Assembly (NCBI GenBank): GCA_964468375.1
Contig: CAYXUW010000062.1
Span: 1 to 14,162 of the forward strand
Source of the DNA: CAYXUW01 sp964468375
GTDB lineage: Bacteria > Planctomycetota > Phycisphaerae > Sedimentisphaerales > Anaerobacaceae
Length of the DNA stretch: 14,162 nucleotides
Direction of reading: 5' to 3'
Part shown: piece by piece, positions 12,218 to 14,162 of the stretch
Position numbering within the stretch: the stretch's first letter is position 1
Layout: the number at the start of each line of letters is the position of its first letter
The notes under the pieces: generated by a model
Databases searched by the model: none
What the model saw: only the letters and a program-made list of their open reading frames with translations
What the model was told of the DNA's origin: nothing
Position numbers and translations under genes: made by a program

Positions 12218-13987
12218 ATGAAAACTACACAAGACACTTCCAATACCATTGCCCAAAAAGAGAGGTCAGACTTTCTGTTCGGCGAACTGCTTGTTTCCAA
12301 AGGCCTCTTGAGCAGCGAAGAACTGGACAAGGTACTAAAGGAACAGCACGAACACGGCGGGCGACTGGGTGAAGCATTGCTTCGGCTTAATATGCTCAGC
12401 GACGAAGATGTTACTCTTGCGCTGGCTGAACATCTATCGATGGAATATGTTCGTCTTGACGATATCAGCAAGATAGATGTGGGTATGGCCCGAAAGCTGC
12501 CTGAAGCCATTGCTAAAAGATTTTGCCTCGTGACTATCAACGAAGAAGATGACAAAGTTATCGTGGCAATGGCCGACCCGCTAAATGTTGTAGCAATAGA
12601 CACAATCGCACTGAAAATAAAACGTCAGATTAAAGTAGTAATCAGTTCGCCCAAAGAAATTAATCGCGCAATAGAGACGATTTATCACGGCTCCGACGTC
12701 GAGGAACAGCAGCTACGCGACCTTGTTGAGCTTGAAGGTGAAAAGATAGAAGCCGTTGAGGAGATTCAGGAGGAAGAGACAGACGGTGGAGGCGAAGAAG
12801 CGGCAACGAGAGCGCCTGTAATTCGTTTCGTTGATTTGCTGCTGAGTCAGGCAGTAAAAAGCAGGGCAAGCGATATTCATATCGAGCCGCAGGATAAATC
12901 GATGGTGATTCGAATGCGTGTTGACGGCGTACTTCGTGATATGGTACCTCCTGCGAGAAAGATGCAGGCGGCGGTACTTGCCAGGGTTAAGATTCTTTCG
13001 GATATGGATATTGCCGAACGCAGACTGCCTCAGGATGGTCGGTTAAAAATAAAGGCCTCCGGCAGAGAAATAGATGTCAGAGTCTCGTCAATTCCGACGA
13101 TATACGGCGAAAAGATAGTTATGCGAATCCTCGATTCGGCATCGGCAAGCCGTTCACTGGACGAACTGGGGTTCGAGGAGACACGTCTCACAGAACTCAA
13201 AAACGCACTATCGCAACCCCACGGCATCATAGTCGTAACCGGCCCGACTGGAAGCGGTAAAAGCACCACATTATACGCCGCGCTGAATTATCTAAAGGAC
13301 CCGACGGAAAACATTACCACTGTAGAAGACCCTGTCGAATACCGACTGGCCGGGATTAACCAGATTCAAATAAAGCCCGAAATCCATCTCGATTTTGCAA
13401 GATGTCTGAGGGCGATTTTGAGGCAGGACCCGGACATAATCTTAATAGGCGAAATAAGGGATAAGGAAACGGTTGAGATAGCAATAAAAGCTTCTCTGAC
13501 GGGTCACTTGGTTCTGAGCACTTTCCATACAAACGATGCTCCAAGCGCCATAAGCAGATTTCTTTATATGGAGATTGAGCCGTATCTACTTGCTTCTACG
13601 CTTAACCTGGTCGTGGCTCAAAGACTGGTGCGCAGAATCTGTGAAAAATGCAAAGAACCCATCAAGCTTAATGAGGAGGTCATCAAACACCTGAAAATCA
13701 GCCCAGAGCAGGCCAAAGACGCTGTTTTTTATCACGGGAAGGGTTGTAATGCCTGTGGGAAAACAGGGTATAAAGGCAGATTGCCCATATTTGAATTTTT
13801 AGTTATGAGTAACGACATCAGAGAAATGGTAATCACAGGGTCCAATGAAAGGGAAATCAGAGCAAAGTCAAGACAAAAAGGATACGGCGGATTACTCGAA
13901 AGCGGCGTGAGCAATATGCTGAAGGGTTTGACCACCGCCGAGGAAGTCCTAAGCACGGCGTTCACGGAAGACATAGAGGCGGAGTAA
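12218..13987 (+). CDS. pilB: Type IV pilus extension ATPase PilB (GspE/PilB family)
   Basis: PilB drives pilus polymerisation from the cytoplasmic face of the inner membrane. 589 residues, usual length. The N-terminal MshEN/GspE-N region (~15-155) contains FGELLVSKGLLSSEELD and LGEALLRLNMLSDEDV, two related segments that suit c-di-GMP- or platform-binding MshEN folds. An acidic linker (~160-195) follows. The ATPase core has ASDIHIEPQ (217-225), Walker A GPTGSGKST (342-350), the Asp box TTVEDPVEYR (367-376), Walker B DPDIILIGEIRD (404-415) and the His box GHLVLSTFHTNDA (429-441). A tetracysteine zinc site is C475/C478 and C510/C513. AAGG upstream supports the ATG. pilC follows after 29 bp on the same strand. 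Confidence 0.95.
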   Translation: MKTTQDTSNTIAQKERSDFLFGELLVSKGLLSSEELDKVLKEQHEHGGRLGEALLRLNMLSDEDVTLALAEHLSMEYVRLDDISKIDVGMARKLPEAIAKRFCLVTINEEDDKVIVAMADPLNVVAIDTIALKIKRQIKVVISSPKEINRAIETIYHGSDVEEQQLRDLVELEGEKIEAVEEIQEEETDGGGEEAATRAPVIRFVDLLLSQAVKSRASDIHIEPQDKSMVIRMRVDGVLRDMVPPARKMQAAVLARVKILSDMDIAERRLPQDGRLKIKASGREIDVRVSSIPTIYGEKIVMRILDSASASRSLDELGFEETRLTELKNALSQPHGIIVVTGPTGSGKSTTLYAALNYLKDPTENITTVEDPVEYRLAGINQIQIKPEIHLDFARCLRAILRQDPDIILIGEIRDKETVEIAIKASLTGHLVLSTFHTNDAPSAISRFLYMEIEPYLLASTLNLVVAQRLVRRICEKCKEPIKLNEEVIKHLKISPEQAKDAVFYHGKGCNACGKTGYKGRLPIFEFLVMSNDIREMVITGSNEREIRAKSRQKGYGGLLESGVSNMLKGLTTAEEVLSTAFTEDIEAE

Positions 13988-14016
13988 AGAGATAAATAAA
14001 TATTAAGGGTAAATAA

Positions 14017-14162
14017 ATGAAAGCTTATAAGTATATCGCCCGAGACTCATCGGGGCAGCGAAAAGAAGGTGTCAAAGAGGCAGCATCTTCGAATGATGTG
14101 CTTAGCTGGCTTCGTGAACAGGGAGCTACTCCCATCTCCATCAATGAGCTAAGCGGGGGTAC
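14017..14162 (+). CDS. pilC: Type IV pilus inner-membrane platform protein PilC/GspF, first 48 residues (runs off window)
   Basis: From the ATG at 14017 the frame gives MKAYKYIARDSSGQ, then KEGVKEAASSNDVLSWLREQG, which is the conserved start of GspF/PilC proteins (Y-x-A-x-D-x-x-G...K-G...A.s.....L...G). These form the platform that couples the cytoplasmic ATPases to pilin insertion. AAGGG at 14005-14009 stands 7 nt before the start. Its place directly after pilB supports the call. The transmembrane part is outside the window. Confidence 0.85.
   Translation, partial: MKAYKYIARDSSGQRKEGVKEAASSNDVLSWLREQGATPISINELSGG

Overview
The window looks like a scaffold from a Planctomycetota bacterium, most likely the Phycisphaerae/Sedimentisphaerae side, and probably a metagenome assembly because a run of ten Ns interrupts pilT. 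That placement is inference. It rests on the mixed house-keeping set, tRNAs without encoded CCA, an exported Gly/Pro/Asp-rich protein, and a short Asn/Lys/Pro/Gln/Phe-type dispersed repeat that I recall from such genomes but could not search for.

Layout. 1-2530 is ordinary chromosome: the N-terminus of an exported protein (minus), a membrane-anchored protein-L-isoaspartate methyltransferase (plus), an Mth938-like protein (minus), tRNA-Ser(UGA) (minus) and rpsU (minus). hflX (2821-4152, plus) diverges from rpsU across a hairpin-rich spacer. 4153-8527 is a visibly AT-richer accessory stretch. It holds a tight three-gene operon (unrecognised winged-helix-like protein, ParA/MinD-type ATPase, single-domain RelA/SpoT nucleotidyltransferase), then a TIR/nucleoside-deoxyribosyltransferase-like gene on the other strand lying between two diverged copies of a ~136-bp direct repeat, then about 800 bp without a gene that contains phased T-tracts, palindromic repeats, a strong promoter followed at once by hairpins (possible ncRNA), and a Gln/Asn/Pro/Lys-type sequence repeat. 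A small membrane protein follows. The core chromosome resumes with gpsA (apparently leaderless), pilT (with the assembly gap), tRNA-Val(GAC), pilB and the start of pilC.

How the genes fit together. pilT, pilB and pilC supply the retraction ATPase, extension ATPase and inner-membrane platform of a type IV pilus; a tRNA gene and about 550 bp of non-coding DNA separate pilT from pilBC. hflX and rpsU are both ribosome-linked. The 4348-6679 operon is the best candidate for an undescribed system: adjacent genes separated by 5 bp and by a 4-bp overlap, one consensus-like promoter, a P-loop ATPase without a ParB partner, and a nucleotide-alarmone-type enzyme with its catalytic Asp and Glu in place. 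Beside it sits a nucleotide-hydrolase-like effector candidate. A role in phage defence or stress signalling is inference only. I saw no transposase, integrase, CRISPR array or rRNA.
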